Below the pieces are notes generated by a model. That model made no database searches, had not been told where the DNA came from, and was given only the letters and a program-made list of their open reading frames with translations. This document shows, piece after piece, positions 36,451 through 45,059 of a stretch of DNA of 64,000 nt. The stretch's first letter is position 1, and each line of letters opens with the position of its first letter. Location of the stretch: positions 4,618,501 through 4,682,500 of the forward strand of contig NZ_CP083746.1 in NCBI RefSeq assembly GCF_020151015.1, read 5' to 3'. Both the position numbers and the translations under genes were made by a program. The stretch comes from Pseudomonas sp. p1(2021b) (GTDB taxonomy: Bacteria; Pseudomonadota; Gammaproteobacteria; Pseudomonadales; Pseudomonadaceae).

Positions 36451-37424
36451 GCGATCGCCTCGAGGTATTTTTCCAGCACAATGTTGCGCCCGCACAGCAC
36501 CACCGCGACCTTCTTGCCCCGATAGGCATCGGCCATCTTCTGCATGCCGGCCATCGCCACACCCGCTGCGCCTTCGATGATCCAGCGCTCGGTTGCGGCG
36601 ACATCACGCATCGCGTCCCGGATTTCCTGCTCGCTGACCAGCACGGTGCCTTTCAACAAACGCTGGCAAAGCGGCAAGGTGATACTGCCTGGCTCGACGC
36701 CACCGGCAGTGCCATCGGAGATCGTCGGCGCCTCCTCCATTTCGATGATCCGCCCTTCTTCCAGCGAACGTTGCAGGGTCGGGGCGTTGGCGGGCCAGCA
36801 ACCGATCACATCCACCGACGGCGCCAGACGGTGCAGGGCTGCGCCGATACCTGAAATCAGGCCGCCGCCGCCAACCGCGACGAAGACCGCGGCCAGGTCC
36901 GGCATCTGCTCGAACAGTTCCATGCCGATGGTGCCCTGGCCCGCGATGATCTCAGGGTCGTTATAAGGTGAAACGAAGGGCTTGCCTTGCTGGAGTGCCT
37001 GGCGGGCACCTTCGAGCTCAGCCCCCAGCGAGTCCATCTCCAGCGTGCGCACATCGGCGCCCAGAGCGCGCATGGCGTCGATCTTGTAGGGTGAAGCATC
37101 GCTGGTGGTGTACACCGTCACTGGGATCCCCAATGCCTGCCCCGCCAGTGCCAGCCCCTGGCCATGATTACCTGAAGAGGCAGCGACGACGCCCTTGCCC
37201 CGCTGCGTGGCCTCGAGCAGCCGCAACTTGTTGCTCGCGCCCCGGTACTTGAACGAACCGGTGTGCTGCAAGTGCTCGCATTTGAGGTACACCTGGCATC
37301 CGCTCTTGGCCGAAAGACCGAAGCTATGGGCCAAAGGCGTCACCGCAACTTGGGGGCGCACCTCGCGATGGGCCTCGGCGATCGCGTGGAACAACGTATC
37401 GAGGTAGGCGTCGTCGATGAGCAT
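36447..37424 (-). CDS. Threonine/serine dehydratase-like PLP enzyme
   Basis: A 325-residue fold-type II PLP enzyme. The Schiff-base lysine is in GSFKYRGASNK, the substrate carboxylate loop is SSGNHGQGLA, and the phosphate-binding glycines are in VAVGGGGLISGIG. There is no C-terminal ACT regulatory domain, so it is of the catabolic, serine racemase or hydroxyaspartate-lyase-like class and not the biosynthetic IlvA class. It heads a two-gene operon with the cyclodeaminase. Two short palindromes directly before its start suggest control by a GntR-type or similar regulator not present nearby. Confidence 0.87.
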   Translation of the reverse strand: MLIDDAYLDTLFHAIAEAHREVRPQVAVTPLAHSFGLSAKSGCQVYLKCEHLQHTGSFKYRGASNKLRLLEATQRGKGVVAASSGNHGQGLALAGQALGIPVTVYTTSDASPYKIDAMRALGADVRTLEMDSLGAELEGARQALQQGKPFVSPYNDPEIIAGQGTIGMELFEQMPDLAAVFVAVGGGGLISGIGAALHRLAPSVDVIGCWPANAPTLQRSLEEGRIIEMEEAPTISDGTAGGVEPGSITLPLCQRLLKGTVLVSEQEIRDAMRDVAATERWIIEGAAGVAMAGMQKMADAYRGKKVAVVLCGRNIVLEKYLEAIA

Positions 37425-37436
37425 GGGATATCCCTG

Positions 37437-37465
37437 TCTATATAGATATTTTGTCTACCGTAGAC
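37437..37465. promoter_or_regulatory. Operator-like palindromes before the dehydratase operon
   Basis: TCTATATAGA (37437-37446) and GTCTACCGTAGAC (37453-37465, six-base arms around one base) lie 13-41 bases upstream of the ATG at 37424. The region is AT-rich compared with its surroundings. The site type resembles those of GntR-family regulators. The nearest small regulator-like gene is the winged-helix protein downstream of this site. Confidence 0.55.
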
Positions 37466-37512
37466 TTTTTATCCAAAAATAACAAGTACCCGACGGGCCT
37501 GCTCACAACCGG

Positions 37513-37809
37513 TCAAGGGTAGCCAAGCACTTCGCGGATCTGGCGCAGGTGCTGAATGATCCACTGCTTGTCGATCGCGCCCCAATCATGGATGCGATAG
37601 TGTCCAGCGTGGTTACGCGCCCCCGCCTGCTGCTCGAATTCGCAGACGATGTCCAGGTCGGCCAGGGCGGCGATGGTGTCCTGGGCGGTGCGCCTGGGCA
37701 TGCCGGTGGCCTCCATCAGCGCCGGCACGCTGGTGGCGGTCTGGCTGTCGATCAGCCAGGCCACGTAGAGCCGACGGTAGAAACTGCTCTTGGTCTTGCT
37801 CACATCCAT
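37513..37809 (-). CDS. Small winged-helix protein
   Basis: A 98-residue protein that reads as a compact winged-helix DNA-binding fold. ATSVPALMEATGMPRRTAQDTI fits a helix-turn-helix, followed by a wing region near NHAGHYRIHDWG. Similar small proteins are conserved in pseudomonads with no known function. It lies 12 bases downstream of the YgjP-like gene on the same strand. It ends 88 bases upstream of the dehydratase start, so it could regulate that operon; this is inference. Confidence 0.75.
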   Translation of the reverse strand: MDVSKTKSSFYRRLYVAWLIDSQTATSVPALMEATGMPRRTAQDTIAALADLDIVCEFEQQAGARNHAGHYRIHDWGAIDKQWIIQHLRQIREVLGYP

Positions 37810-37821
37810 GCTGCTCGATCC

Positions 37822-38322
37822 TCAGGTGATGCCCGGTAGCTCCCGGTAGGTCAGGTAGACGCGCAGGTCGAACTCCAGTTGATGGTAGTCCGGCTCCATG
37901 TGCTGGCAGAGTTGGTAGAACGCCTTGTTGTGGTCGCGCTCACGCAGGTGTGCCAGTTCATGCACCACGATCATGCGCAGGAACTGCGGCGCGGCCTCCT
38001 TGAACAACGAAGCGATGCGGATTTCCTTCTTGGCCTTGAGCTTGCCGCCCTGCACCCGGGAAACGGCGGTGTTGAGCCCCAAGGCGCGATGGGTGAGGTC
38101 CAGACGGTTGTCGAACAGCACCTTGTCCAGGCTCGGCGCGCTGCGCAGGTAGTGCTGCTTGAGGTCCTGGGCGTAACTGTACAGTGCCTTGTCGCTCTGC
38201 ACGTCGTGGCGCCCAGGGTAGCGCTGGTGCAGGTAGTCGCCCAGGCGATCGGTGGCGATCATCTGGCGGACCTGCTCTTGCAGGTGGGGTGGGTAGGCTT
38301 GCAGGTAGCGTAGGCGGGTCAT
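37822..38322 (-). CDS. YgjP-like zinc metallopeptidase
   Basis: A 166-residue protein of the YgjP/WLM-like metallopeptidase family. The zinc site is HELAH in IVVHELAHLRERDHNKAF, with a downstream acidic region HMEPDYHQLE. The start at 38322 (MTRLRYLQAY) gives a normal length for short members; the open frame upstream adds 19 basic residues. It precedes the winged-helix gene by 12 bases. Substrate unknown. Confidence 0.85.
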   Translation of the reverse strand: MTRLRYLQAYPPHLQEQVRQMIATDRLGDYLHQRYPGRHDVQSDKALYSYAQDLKQHYLRSAPSLDKVLFDNRLDLTHRALGLNTAVSRVQGGKLKAKKEIRIASLFKEAAPQFLRMIVVHELAHLRERDHNKAFYQLCQHMEPDYHQLEFDLRVYLTYRELPGIT

Positions 38323-38349
38323 GGTACGGCGGCTATTCCTGATGAGCTT

Positions 38350-38450
38350 GGGGCCGCTTCGCGCCCCATCGCGGCACAAGGCCGCTCCTACAGGAACCGC
38401 ACATGCCTGTAGGAGCGGCCTTGTGCCGCGATGGGCTGCGCAGCAGCCCC
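38350..38450. repeat. REP pair, inverted
   Basis: GGCACAAGGCCGCTCCTAC and GTAGGAGCGGCCTTGTGCC are perfect inverted partners, flanked by GGGGCCGC / GCAGCCCC outer arms. They lie between fda and the YgjP-like gene. Confidence 0.88.
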
Positions 38451-38463
38451 AATGGACGCCAGA

Positions 38464-39528
38464 TCAGTTGACCTTGGCAGCCAACTCGCCCTTGGCGTAA
38501 CGCTGGAACATGCCTTCCAGGGAGATCGGCTTGATCTTGGAGGCATTGCCGGCAGTGCCGAAGGCTTCATAACGGGCGATGCAGACGTCACGCATGGCCT
38601 TGACGGTCTCGGCGAAGAACTTGCGTGGGTCGAACTCGCTCGGGTGCTGGGCCATGTAGCGGCGGATGGCACCGGTGGACGCCAGGCGCAGGTCGGTGTC
38701 GATGTTGACCTTGCGCACGCCGTACTTGATGCCTTCGACGATTTCCTCGACCGGCACGCCGTAGGTTTCCTTGATGTCACCGCCGTATTCGTTGATGACC
38801 TTCAGCCATTCCTGAGGCACCGAGGAGGAGCCGTGCATCACCAGGTGGGTATTAGGGATGCGCTTGTGGATTTCCTTGATGCGGTCGATCGCCAGGATGT
38901 CGCCGGTTGGCGGCTTGGTGAACTTGTACGCGCCGTGGCTGGTGCCAATGGCGATGGCCAGGGCATCGACCTGGGTCTTCTTGACGAAGTCGGCAGCTTC
39001 TTCCGGGTCGGTCAGCATCTGGCTGTGGTCCAGGGTGCCTTCGGCGCCGATGCCATCTTCTTCACCGGCCTGGCCGGTCTCCAGGCTGCCCAGGCAACCC
39101 AGCTCGCCTTCCACCGACACGCCGCAGGCGTGGGCGAACGCCACGGTCTGCTGGGTGACGCGCACGTTGTACTCGTAGTCGGACGGGGTCTTGCCGTCTT
39201 CCTTGAGCGAGCCGTCCATCATCACCGAGCTGAAGCCCAGCTGGATGGAGCGCTGGCATACGTCAGGGCTGGTGCCGTGGTCCTGGTGCATGCACACCGG
39301 GATGTGCGGGAACTCTTCGATCGCTGCCAGGATCAGGTGACGCAGGAAGGGGGCACCGGCGTACTTGCGGGCACCGGCCGAGGCCTGGACGATGACCGGA
39401 GAGTCGGTCTTGTCGGCGGCTTCCATGATGGCGCGCATCTGCTCGAGGTTGTTGACGTTGAAAGCCGGAACGCCGTAGCCGAACTCGGCGGCGTGGTCCA
39501 GCATCTGGCGCATGCTAATGAGTGCCAT
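38464..39528 (-). CDS. fda: Fructose-bisphosphate aldolase, class II
   Basis: Cleaves fructose 1,6-bisphosphate or, more important in pseudomonads, forms it for gluconeogenesis. The 354-residue zinc enzyme shows the metal-site motif [20 protein letters not shown] and the glycine-rich region [13 protein letters not shown]. The start at 39528 ([10 protein letters not shown]) matches the class II Calvin-type subgroup; the longer frame adds 34 unrelated residues. It is the last gene of the tktA-epd-pgk block, with two small lipoprotein genes inserted before it. Confidence 0.96.
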   Translation of the reverse strand: MALISMRQMLDHAAEFGYGVPAFNVNNLEQMRAIMEAADKTDSPVIVQASAGARKYAGAPFLRHLILAAIEEFPHIPVCMHQDHGTSPDVCQRSIQLGFSSVMMDGSLKEDGKTPSDYEYNVRVTQQTVAFAHACGVSVEGELGCLGSLETGQAGEEDGIGAEGTLDHSQMLTDPEEAADFVKKTQVDALAIAIGTSHGAYKFTKPPTGDILAIDRIKEIHKRIPNTHLVMHGSSSVPQEWLKVINEYGGDIKETYGVPVEEIVEGIKYGVRKVNIDTDLRLASTGAIRRYMAQHPSEFDPRKFFAETVKAMRDVCIARYEAFGTAGNASKIKPISLEGMFQRYAKGELAAKVN

Positions 39529-39626
39529 TGTGTATCTCTCTCCCGACAAGCGTCGTTGTTTCGTGCAAGCCTGCCGCAGGGGCGGTTGCTGTTCAAGTAG
39601 TGTGGGCCGCCTCGCGGCCCGGCCAG

Positions 39627-39956
39627 TCACGGTGCCTTGCAGCCCCGCCCAATCAGGTCGTTGGTTGCCACCCAGTACACCAGGCCTTCATCGCCCTTGG
39701 TGTGCAAGGCCAGCACGCCATCGCTGTAGAGCGCACCCGAGGCGCCCGGCTCGGACTTGAGCCGGTAGACCTGGTCGCCGCCGCCCAGACGCACGTCGAC
39801 CGACTCCTGGGTGGCATCGGCGAAGCGCCAGAGCACTTCGGCCTGTGTGTCGCAGACCCAGCGGGTCCAATTGTCCGCCGGGGCGGGTTGCGGCGATTGC
39901 AGCAGCGAGCATCCTGCCAGGGTCGCCAGGGCCATCGAGGCCAGTAGCGCTTTCAT
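39627..39956 (-). CDS. mliC: Lysozyme inhibitor lipoprotein, MliC family
   Basis: A 109-residue lipoprotein. The signal peptide ends in the lipobox LAGC (Cys16). The mature part has the MliC/COG3895 pattern: [13 protein letters not shown] near the start, a basic beta-sheet middle ([17 protein letters not shown]) and a final cysteine in GRGCKAP that pairs with the first. Family members inhibit C-type lysozyme in the outer membrane or periplasm. It lies between fda and the next lipoprotein gene, with a REP pair upstream, so it may have its own promoter. Confidence 0.82.
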   Translation of the reverse strand: MKALLASMALATLAGCSLLQSPQPAPADNWTRWVCDTQAEVLWRFADATQESVDVRLGGGDQVYRLKSEPGASGALYSDGVLALHTKGDEGLVYWVATNDLIGRGCKAP

Positions 39957-39969
39957 TCAATTCCCTCGA

Positions 39970-40072
39970 TTGGGGCTGCTACGCAGCCCATTGCAGCTTC
40001 GCCAGCTCCCACAGGGAAAATGTGTACCCTGTGGGAGCTGGCGAAGCCTGCGATGGGCGCACAGCGGCCCCC
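39970..40072. repeat. REP pair, GAGCTGGCG family
   Basis: TTCGCCAGCTCCCAC faces GTGGGAGCTGGCGAAGC, with GGGGCTGC and GCGGCCCC outer arms. It is the same sub-family as 24935-25030. It separates the two small lipoprotein genes. Confidence 0.85.
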
Positions 40073-40115
40073 TGTTCAAGACCACAAAACAGCCCGCAGG
40101 TTGCCTGCCCCCCGA

Positions 40116-40331
40116 TCAAGGGCACCCCGGCGCCTTGCGCTGGTGTTCGTCGTCGTACTTTTCCAGGCCTTCCGGGCCCATGCGCTTGTTGATCACCGGG
40201 GCCGTCTCCGCCTGCCACTGGGACTGGTAGCAACCGCCCCTGGGCGGCTGCGACGGCTCGCTGTCCGCGCCCTTGCCGGAGCAAGCGCCCAACAGCAGGG
40301 CCAGGATCATCACAGGCAATTGCTTGACCAT
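40116..40331 (-). CDS. Small lipoprotein of unknown function
   Basis: A 71-residue protein starting MVKQLPVMILALLLGACSG, a complete lipoprotein signal with lipobox LGAC (Cys17). The mature part is short and polar, with two more cysteines (RGGCYQSQW and the penultimate residue in APGCP) that could form a disulfide. No family was recognised. It follows pgk by 32 bases in the same direction and is probably co-transcribed. An open extension of 10 residues upstream lacks signal character. Confidence 0.68.
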   Translation of the reverse strand: MVKQLPVMILALLLGACSGKGADSEPSQPPRGGCYQSQWQAETAPVINKRMGPEGLEKYDDEHQRKAPGCP

Positions 40332-40363
40332 CAGGTCGCTCCCTTTGCCAGGCGCCGTCATGC

Positions 40364-41527
40364 TCAGGCCTTGGCCCGTTCTTCCAGGATAGCAACGGCA
40401 GGCAGGACCTTGCCCTCGACGAACTCGAGGAATGCGCCGCCACCGGTAGAAATGTAGGAGATATCAGCGCCGACGCCATACTTGTCGATGGCCGCCAGGG
40501 TGTCACCGCCACCGGCGATGGAGAAGGCGGCGCTATCGGCGATGGCCTTGGCCAGCACCTGGGTGCCGTTGCCGAACTGGTCGAATTCGAACACGCCGAC
40601 CGGGCCGTTCCACAGGATGGTCTTGGACGACTTGAGCAGCTCGGCGAACTGTTCGGCGGTCTTCGGACCGATGTCCAGGATCATGTCGTCATCGGCCACA
40701 TCGGCGATGGACTTGACAGTGGCTTCGGCGCTCTCGGCGAACTCCTTGGCCACCACCACGTCCACCGGCAGCGGTACGCTGACCTTGGCGGCGATGGCCT
40801 TGGCGGTCTCGACCAGGTCAGGTTCGTACAGCGACTTGCCGACCTTGTGGCCGGCCGCGGCGAGGAAGGTGTTGGCGATGCCGCCGCCGACGATCAGCTG
40901 GTCACAGACGGTACTCAGGCTGTTCAGCACGTCCAGCTTGGTGGACACCTTGGAGCCGGCGACGATGGCGGCCATCGGCTTGGCCGGGGCCTTCAGGGCC
41001 TTGCCCAGGGCGTCCAGCTCGGCGGCCAGCAGCGGGCCCGCCGCAGCGACCTTGGCGAACTTGGCCACACCATGGGTGGAACCCTCGGCGCGGTGGGCGG
41101 TGCCGAAGGCGTCCATGACGAACACGTCGCACAGGGCAGCGTATTTCTGCGCCAGTTCGTCGGCGTTCTTCTTCTCGCCCTTGTTGAAGCGCACGTTCTC
41201 GAACAGCACCAGGTCACCGGCCTTGACCTCGACACCGTCGAGGTAATCGGCAACCAGCGGCACGTCGCGGCCCAGGGCCTTGCTCAGGTAGTCGGCAACC
41301 GGCTTGAGGCTGTTCTCGGCGGAGAACTCACCTTCGGTCGGGCGCCCCAGGTGCGAGCAGACCATCACGGCCGCGCCCTTCTCCAGGGCCAGCTTGATGG
41401 TCGGCAGCGCAGCCAGGATACGCGCATCGCTGGCTACCACACCGTCCTTCACGGGGACGTTGAGGTCTTCGCGGATCAGTACGCGCTTACCTTGCAGGTC
41501 GAGGTCGGTCATCTTCAACACGGTCAT
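40364..41527 (-). CDS. pgk: Phosphoglycerate kinase
   Basis: Transfers phosphate between 1,3-bisphosphoglycerate and ADP. The 387-residue length is normal. The N-terminal substrate loop is [16 protein letters not shown], followed by [14 protein letters not shown]. The C-terminal nucleotide-binding glycines are in [16 protein letters not shown] and [14 protein letters not shown]. It lies 12 bases downstream of epd and is part of the tktA-epd-pgk-fda block that also feeds pentose phosphates and erythrose 4-phosphate. Confidence 0.97.
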   Translation of the reverse strand: MTVLKMTDLDLQGKRVLIREDLNVPVKDGVVASDARILAALPTIKLALEKGAAVMVCSHLGRPTEGEFSAENSLKPVADYLSKALGRDVPLVADYLDGVEVKAGDLVLFENVRFNKGEKKNADELAQKYAALCDVFVMDAFGTAHRAEGSTHGVAKFAKVAAAGPLLAAELDALGKALKAPAKPMAAIVAGSKVSTKLDVLNSLSTVCDQLIVGGGIANTFLAAAGHKVGKSLYEPDLVETAKAIAAKVSVPLPVDVVVAKEFAESAEATVKSIADVADDDMILDIGPKTAEQFAELLKSSKTILWNGPVGVFEFDQFGNGTQVLAKAIADSAAFSIAGGGDTLAAIDKYGVGADISYISTGGGAFLEFVEGKVLPAVAILEERAKA

Positions 41528-41539
41528 GAATGCAGTCCT

Positions 41540-42601
41540 TCAGGGCTGTTTGGTGCGGGTTTGGTGGACGACGCGCAGGAAGTGACCCGCGACGTCGAGC
41601 ATACGGTTGGCGAACCCCCATTCGTTGTCGAACCAGGCCAGCAGGTTCACCAGGCGGGGGCCGGAAACGCGGGTCTGGCTGGCATCGACGATGGCCGAAT
41701 GCGGGTCATGGTTGAAATCACAGCTGGCATGGGGCAGCTCGGTGTAGGCCAGCAGCCCCTTGAGCGGACCGTCCAGGGCAGCCTCGCGCAACACCCGGTT
41801 GACCTCGGCCGCGCTGGTGTCGCGGGCGGTCTGCAGGGTGATGTCCAGGCACGACACGTTGACGGTCGGCACGCGTACCGCTTTGGCCTGGATTCGCCCG
41901 GCAAGTTCCGGCAGCAGCCGCTCGATGCCACGCGCCAGACCAGTGGACACCGGGATCACCGATTGGAAGGCCGAACGGGTGCGGCGCAGGTCCTCGTGGT
42001 GGTAGGCGTCGATCACCGGCTGGTCGTTCATCGCCGAGTGGATGGTGGTGATCGAGACATACTCGATACCGAACGCCTGGTCCAGTACGCGCAACAGCGG
42101 CACGCCGCAGTTGGTGGTGCAGGAGGCGTTGGATACCAGGCGTTCGTCGCCGCCCAGACAGCCCTGGTTGACGCCGTAGACCACCGTGGCATCGACATCC
42201 GCTTCACTGGACATTGGTTGGGAGAACAATACCCGCGGCGCGCCAGCATCGAGGAAGCGCTGGGCATCGGCACGGGTGTTGTAGGCGCCGGAGCATTCCA
42301 GCACCAGGTCCACGCCCAGGGCGCCCCAGTCGATGCCTTCCGGGGTGGCGCTGCGCAGGACCTTCACACAGTCGCCATTGATGTGCAGGCAATCGCCATC
42401 GACCCTCACCTCGCCGGGGAAACGCCCGTGGGTGGAGTCGAAGCGGGTCAGGTATTCGAGGCTGGCCTGGTCGGCCAGGTCGTTCAACGCAACGATTTCG
42501 AAACCGGCATCCGCCCCGCGCTCGAACAAGGCGCGCAAGACACAGCGACCGATACGGCCATAACCGTTGAGTGCAACTTTGTAGGGACGCGGATGGGGCA
42601 T
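41540..42601 (-). CDS. epd: Erythrose-4-phosphate dehydrogenase
   Basis: Epd oxidises erythrose 4-phosphate to 4-phosphoerythronate, the first step of pyridoxal phosphate synthesis by the DXP-dependent route. The 353-residue GapA-like protein has the NAD-binding start NGYGRIGRCVLRAL and the catalytic cysteine in SNASCTTNCGVPLL. The placement between tktA and pgk is the classical Epd context. The start at 42601 (MPHPRPYKVA) is family-like; the longer frame reads through a REP unit. It could still have some glyceraldehyde-3-phosphate activity. Confidence 0.93.
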   Translation of the reverse strand: MPHPRPYKVALNGYGRIGRCVLRALFERGADAGFEIVALNDLADQASLEYLTRFDSTHGRFPGEVRVDGDCLHINGDCVKVLRSATPEGIDWGALGVDLVLECSGAYNTRADAQRFLDAGAPRVLFSQPMSSEADVDATVVYGVNQGCLGGDERLVSNASCTTNCGVPLLRVLDQAFGIEYVSITTIHSAMNDQPVIDAYHHEDLRRTRSAFQSVIPVSTGLARGIERLLPELAGRIQAKAVRVPTVNVSCLDITLQTARDTSAAEVNRVLREAALDGPLKGLLAYTELPHASCDFNHDPHSAIVDASQTRVSGPRLVNLLAWFDNEWGFANRMLDVAGHFLRVVHQTRTKQP

Positions 42602-42630
42602 AGGTGGCTCTTGAACTCCGGCGGTTGAAC

Positions 42631-42740
42631 GGGGCCGCTGGGCGGCCCATTCGCGGCACAAGGCCGCTCCTACAGGGGACGACATGCGCAATACCCTGTA
42701 GGAGCGGCCTTGCGCCGCGAACGAGGGCCAAGGGCCCTCG
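42631..42740. repeat. REP pair, inverted
   Basis: CGCGGCACAAGGCCGCTCC faces GTAGGAGCGGCCTTGCGCC. It lies between epd and tktA inside the otherwise co-directional block, so it may lower or stabilise part of the transcript. Confidence 0.85.
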
Positions 42741-42751
42741 CCTTGCCTGTA

Positions 42752-44749
42752 TCAGTCTTCCAGCAGCTCTTCGGCAGTACCCAGGATGTTCTCCAGGGTG
42801 AAGCCGAATTCTTCGAACAGTGCCGAAGCCGGCGCCGACTCACCGTAGGTGGTCATGCCGATGACGCGGCCTTCCAGGCCCACGTACTTGTACCAGAAGT
42901 CGGCATGGGCAGCTTCGATGGCGATACGCGCGCCCACTTCCAGCGGCAACACCGACTGCTTGTAGGCAGCATCCTGGGCATCGAACACGCTGGTGCACGG
43001 CATGGAGACCACGCGGACCTTGCGGCCCTGCTCGGTCAGCTTGGCGTGCGCCTGGACCGCCAGGCCCACTTCCGAACCGGTGGCGATCAGGATCAGCTCA
43101 GGCTCGCCGGCGCAGTCCTTGAGGATGTAGCCGCCGCGGCTGATGTCGGCGATCTGCTGGGCGTCGCGTTCCTGGTGCTGCAGGTTCTGGCGCGAGAAGA
43201 TCAGCGCCGACGGGCCGTCCTTGCGCTCCAGGGCGTTCTTCCAGGACACGGCCGACTCGACCGCGTCGGCCGGGCGCCAGGTGTCCAGGTTCGGGGTGCT
43301 GCGCAGGGCGGTCAGCTGCTCGATCGGCTGGTGGGTCGGGCCGTCTTCGCCCAGGCCGATGGAGTCGTGGGTGTAGACGTGGATCACGCGTTGCTTCATC
43401 AGGGCCGACATGCGCACCGCGTTGCGCGCGTATTCCATGAACATCAGGAAGGTCGCGCCGTATGGCACCAGGCCGCCGTGCAGGGCGACGCCGTTCATGA
43501 TGGCGGTCATGCCGAATTCGCGCACGCCGTAGAACACGTAGTTGCCGCTGGCATCGTCGGCGCTCACGCCTTTGCAGCCTTTCCACAGGGTCAGGTTGGA
43601 ACCGGCCAGGTCGGCGGAGCCGCCGAGGAACTCGGGCAGCAGCGGGCCGAAGGCGTTCAGGGCGTTCTGGCTGGCCTTGCGGCTGGCGATGGTTTCGCCC
43701 TTGGCGGCCACTTCGTTGATGTAGGCCTGGGCCTTCTCGGCGAAGTCGGCCGGCAGCTCGCCGCGTTCACGGCGCTTGAACTCGGCAGCCAGCTCCGGGT
43801 AGGCCTTGGCGTAGGCGTCGAAGCGCTGGTTCCACTCGGCCTCGAGCTTGGCGCCAGCGGCCTTGGCGTCCCACTCGGCGTAGATGTCGGCAGGGATTTC
43901 GAACGGGCCGTGGTTCCAGTTCAGCTCCTTGCGCGCCAGGGCGATTTCGTCGTTGCCCAGCGGCGCGCCGTGGCAGTCTTCCTTGCCCTGCTTGTTCGGC
44001 GAGCCGAAGCCGATGATGGTCTTGCAGCAGATCAGGGTCGGGCGGTCGCTCTTGCGGGCGGTCTCGATGGCCGTCTTGATCTCGTCGGCATCATGGCCGT
44101 TGACGTTGCGGATCACCTGCCAGTTGTACGCCTCGAAGCGCGCCGGGGTGTTGTCGGTGAACCAGCCGTGCACTTCACCGTCGATGGAGATGCCGTTGTC
44201 GTCGTAGAAGGCGATCAGCTTGTTCAGGCCCAGGGTGCCGGCCAGGGAGGCGACCTCGTGGGAGATGCCTTCCATCATGCAGCCGTCGCCGAGGAACACG
44301 TAGGTGTTGTGGTCGACGATGGTGTGGCCTTCACGGTTGAACTGGGCGGCCAGCACTTTTTCCGCCAGGGCGAAGCCCACGGCGTTGGCGATGCCCTGGC
44401 CCAACGGGCCGGTGGTGGTTTCCACGCCTGCGGTGTAGCCGTATTCCGGGTGGCCCGGGGTGCGGCTGTGCAACTGGCGGAAGGCCTTGAGGTCATCGAT
44501 CGACAGGTCGTAGCCGGTCAGGTGCAGCAGCGAATAGATGAGCATCGAGCCGTGGCCGTTGGACAGCACGAAGCGGTCGCGGTCGGCGAATTTCGGGTTG
44601 CTCGGGTTGTGCTTCAGGTAGTCGCGCCAAAGCACTTCGGCGATATCCGCCATGCCCATGGGGGCACCTGGGTGGCCGCTGTTGGCCTTTTGCACGGCAT
44701 CCATGCTGAGGGCACGAATGGCGTTGGCACGTTCACGACGGCTGGGCAT
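42752..44749 (-). CDS. tktA: Transketolase
   Basis: Transfers two-carbon ketol units in the pentose phosphate pathway using thiamine diphosphate. The 665-residue length is exact for the family. Motifs include [18 protein letters not shown] at the N-terminus, the thiamine-diphosphate/Mg site [18 protein letters not shown], and [19 protein letters not shown] in the pyrimidine-binding domain. The start at 44749 ([10 protein letters not shown]) is family-like; the open frame runs 158 residues upstream through non-coding DNA. It is divergent from sahR. Confidence 0.97.
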   Translation of the reverse strand: MPSRRERANAIRALSMDAVQKANSGHPGAPMGMADIAEVLWRDYLKHNPSNPKFADRDRFVLSNGHGSMLIYSLLHLTGYDLSIDDLKAFRQLHSRTPGHPEYGYTAGVETTTGPLGQGIANAVGFALAEKVLAAQFNREGHTIVDHNTYVFLGDGCMMEGISHEVASLAGTLGLNKLIAFYDDNGISIDGEVHGWFTDNTPARFEAYNWQVIRNVNGHDADEIKTAIETARKSDRPTLICCKTIIGFGSPNKQGKEDCHGAPLGNDEIALARKELNWNHGPFEIPADIYAEWDAKAAGAKLEAEWNQRFDAYAKAYPELAAEFKRRERGELPADFAEKAQAYINEVAAKGETIASRKASQNALNAFGPLLPEFLGGSADLAGSNLTLWKGCKGVSADDASGNYVFYGVREFGMTAIMNGVALHGGLVPYGATFLMFMEYARNAVRMSALMKQRVIHVYTHDSIGLGEDGPTHQPIEQLTALRSTPNLDTWRPADAVESAVSWKNALERKDGPSALIFSRQNLQHQERDAQQIADISRGGYILKDCAGEPELILIATGSEVGLAVQAHAKLTEQGRKVRVVSMPCTSVFDAQDAAYKQSVLPLEVGARIAIEAAHADFWYKYVGLEGRVIGMTTYGESAPASALFEEFGFTLENILGTAEELLED

Positions 44750-44899
44750 CGCTGAGTCTCCTGGGGCTTGAAAAGGTGGTGAAACGAAAAAAGGCCGCCA
44801 TTTTCGCCCACAGGCGGGGCCGGGGGCAATGACGGATGGTCGCAGTTGGGTATTTTTCCTATGTTTATGGCGTAAATCGGGACAAACCTGATGTCGCTG

Positions 44900-44976
44900 C
44901 CGGCCTGTTCGCGGGTAATCCCGCGCCGACAGCACGGTCTCCAGCTTGTGGGAGCGGGGTTGCCCGCGAACCGCCC
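44900..44976. repeat. REP-like inverted repeat, GCGGGTAATCCCGC type
   Basis: GGCCTGTTCGCGGGTAATCC faces GTGGGAGCGGGGTTGCCCGC. It resembles the classical P. putida REP and differs from the main family here. It sits in the 310-base tktA-sahR divergent region, which otherwise holds the sahR operator and promoter. Confidence 0.65.
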
Positions 44977-44995
44977 CCCCTACCCGCCCGTCATT

Positions 44996-45019
44996 CAATA
45001 TCAAAACTTTTTGATATTG
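44996..45019. promoter_or_regulatory. Perfect inverted repeat, probable SahR operator
   Basis: CAATATCAAAA, a two-base CT spacer, then TTTTGATATTG form an exact 11-bp inverted repeat. It lies just upstream of the predicted -35 box of sahR, with its centre 52 bases before the ATG. ArsR-family dimers bind such palindromes, and placement upstream of the gene for an SAH-responsive regulator and metK fits autoregulation. Confidence 0.8.
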
Positions 45020-45022
45020 GCC

Positions 45023-45051
45023 TTGCAGGGGCAACGATGCCTGTCTAGACT
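45023..45051 (+). promoter_or_regulatory. Probable sigma-70 promoter of sahR-metK
   Basis: TTGCAG (45023-45028), a 17-base spacer and TAGACT (45046-45051) form a plausible promoter. Initiation about seven bases downstream would fall at 45058-45060, at or next to the ATG, leaving almost no leader. Confidence 0.55.
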
Positions 45052-45059
45052 GCCGCACC

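Noticed and set aside
35503..37424. Ectoine degradation operon
   Set aside because: Only the two eutBC-like genes are present; no ectoine hydrolase, transporter or regulator lies nearby.
37513..38322. Toxin-antitoxin pair formed by the winged-helix and metalloprotease genes
   Set aside because: The arrangement resembles an ImmA/HTH pair, but the protease is YgjP-like and the HTH protein is not an Xre type; both look like core genes.
38350..38450. Clustered short repeats as a possible CRISPR array
   Set aside because: They are inverted REP pairs, one pair per site, without regular spacers or direct repeats.
42710..44755. 681-codon plus-strand open frame over tktA
   Set aside because: Antisense to a certain transketolase gene; no start signal or motif.
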